A program made the position numbers and the translations under genes. The notes beneath the pieces were generated by a model. The model was not told the DNA's origin. It did no database searches and worked only from the letters and a program-made list of their open reading frames with translations. Positions 5,873-6,226 of a stretch of DNA of 6,226 bases are shown one piece after another (the first letter of the stretch is position 1; each line of letters starts with the position of its first letter). Origin of the DNA: Pseudomonadales bacterium (GTDB lineage Bacteria; Pseudomonadota; Gammaproteobacteria; Pseudomonadales; UBA7239); contig JAGRJA010000438.1 in the NCBI GenBank assembly GCA_020443005.1, positions 1 to 6,226 on the forward strand, given 5' to 3'.

Positions 5873-6226
5873 ATTGGCCAATCGTTGAAGGATCAAATTT
5901 AAGTACACGGAACTTCTGTCTTCCAACATCTCGCCCGTTCTGATCAACATAACTTTGCACCCATGTCACAAAATAGCCTTGACCCAGCCCTGTTTTTTTT
6001 CTTTCTGACACGCTTTCCAGGGTGATTTCCGATTGCAGCACATCACCTTCCCGCAGGGGATGATCAAACTCAAGCTCCGAGTTGGTTGCCAAGATGCCGA
6101 CAAAACCGACTCTGTCCAGCACGCCCAAAGGGGTATCCGGGTCGAGAGCCTGCGCAGCGCCTCCGCGTTCACCGATGCCTTCGAGAATGGGTCTGGGCAT
6201 TGTCCAGGTTTGCATCATGGCTGGCG
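5871..6226 (-). CDS. FAS1-like/MaoC N-terminal-type dehydratase, C-terminal part
   Basis: The C-terminal part (about 117 residues) of a hot-dog protein of the MaoC N-terminal (FAS1-like dehydratase) type. The frame stays open to the right edge, reading Pro-Ala before the first Met. PAMMQTWTMP is an internal motif of this family rather than a true N-terminus, so the real start lies outside the window, probably some tens of residues upstream. Seen: G-x3-T-x-SELEFDHPLREGDVL (41-60 from the Met at 6218), the strand block of the family that carries a conserved RPL/GD-like pattern, then the GLGQGYFVTWVQSYVDQNGRDV block (77-98) typical of its last strands. Proteins like this often lack the catalytic Asp-His pair and form heteromers with a MaoC-like subunit, here the next gene 11 bases downstream. 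No C-terminal OB-fold (DUF35) domain is fused to it. Confidence 0.85.
   Translation of the reverse strand, partial: PAMMQTWTMPRPILEGIGERGGAAQALDPDTPLGVLDRVGFVGILATNSELEFDHPLREGDVLQSEITLESVSERKKTGLGQGYFVTWVQSYVDQNGRDVGRQKFRVLKFDPSTIGQ

Overview
All seven genes that can be supported lie on the minus strand, so the window reads right to left. They are tightly packed, with no gene-free stretch over about 130 bases. Moderate GC content, Shine-Dalgarno-type ribosome sites on most genes and the character of the proteins suggest a bacterium, most likely a proteobacterium (perhaps a free-living or marine gammaproteobacterium). That placement is inference: no taxonomic marker gene is present.

Right end (about 5339-6226): two adjacent hot-dog-fold proteins of the MaoC/acyl-dehydratase superfamily. 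The first (cut by the window edge) is an FAS1-type/MaoC N-terminal half. The second is a 149-residue MaoC-like subunit carrying the D-x4-HHD active-site signature. They are 11 bases apart, and the ribosome site of the second overlaps the stop of the first, which is what a two-subunit enoyl-CoA hydratase would look like. A strong 20-bp-arm hairpin followed by five T closes this unit.

Middle right (4457-5333): a ten-helix EamA/DMT-family transporter. Its start lies directly on the preceding terminator and its stop codon lies in the loop of its own probable terminator.

Middle (1157-4340): an OsmC-family protein followed 40 bases later by an 899-residue P-type ATPase of the P2 (Ca2+/Na+-like) class. 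They could be one transcript. The ATPase keeps all catalytic motifs but has Thr where SERCA has its key M6 aspartate, as in CtpF-like bacterial pumps.

Left end (1-1080): a crotonase-fold (enoyl-CoA hydratase/isomerase) protein and, 4 bases downstream, the start of a short-chain dehydrogenase/reductase that runs off the window. With the hot-dog pair these suggest acyl-CoA (beta-oxidation-like) metabolism flanking an ion-transport/stress segment. The crotonase lacks both canonical hydratase glutamates, so it is more likely an isomerase or another crotonase activity than a standard hydratase.

I found no mobile element, CRISPR array, tRNA or rRNA, and no clear evidence of an entirely new system. 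The points most worth checking are the paired hot-dog proteins, the crotonase active site, the ATPase ion site and the terminator/start overlap at the transporter.
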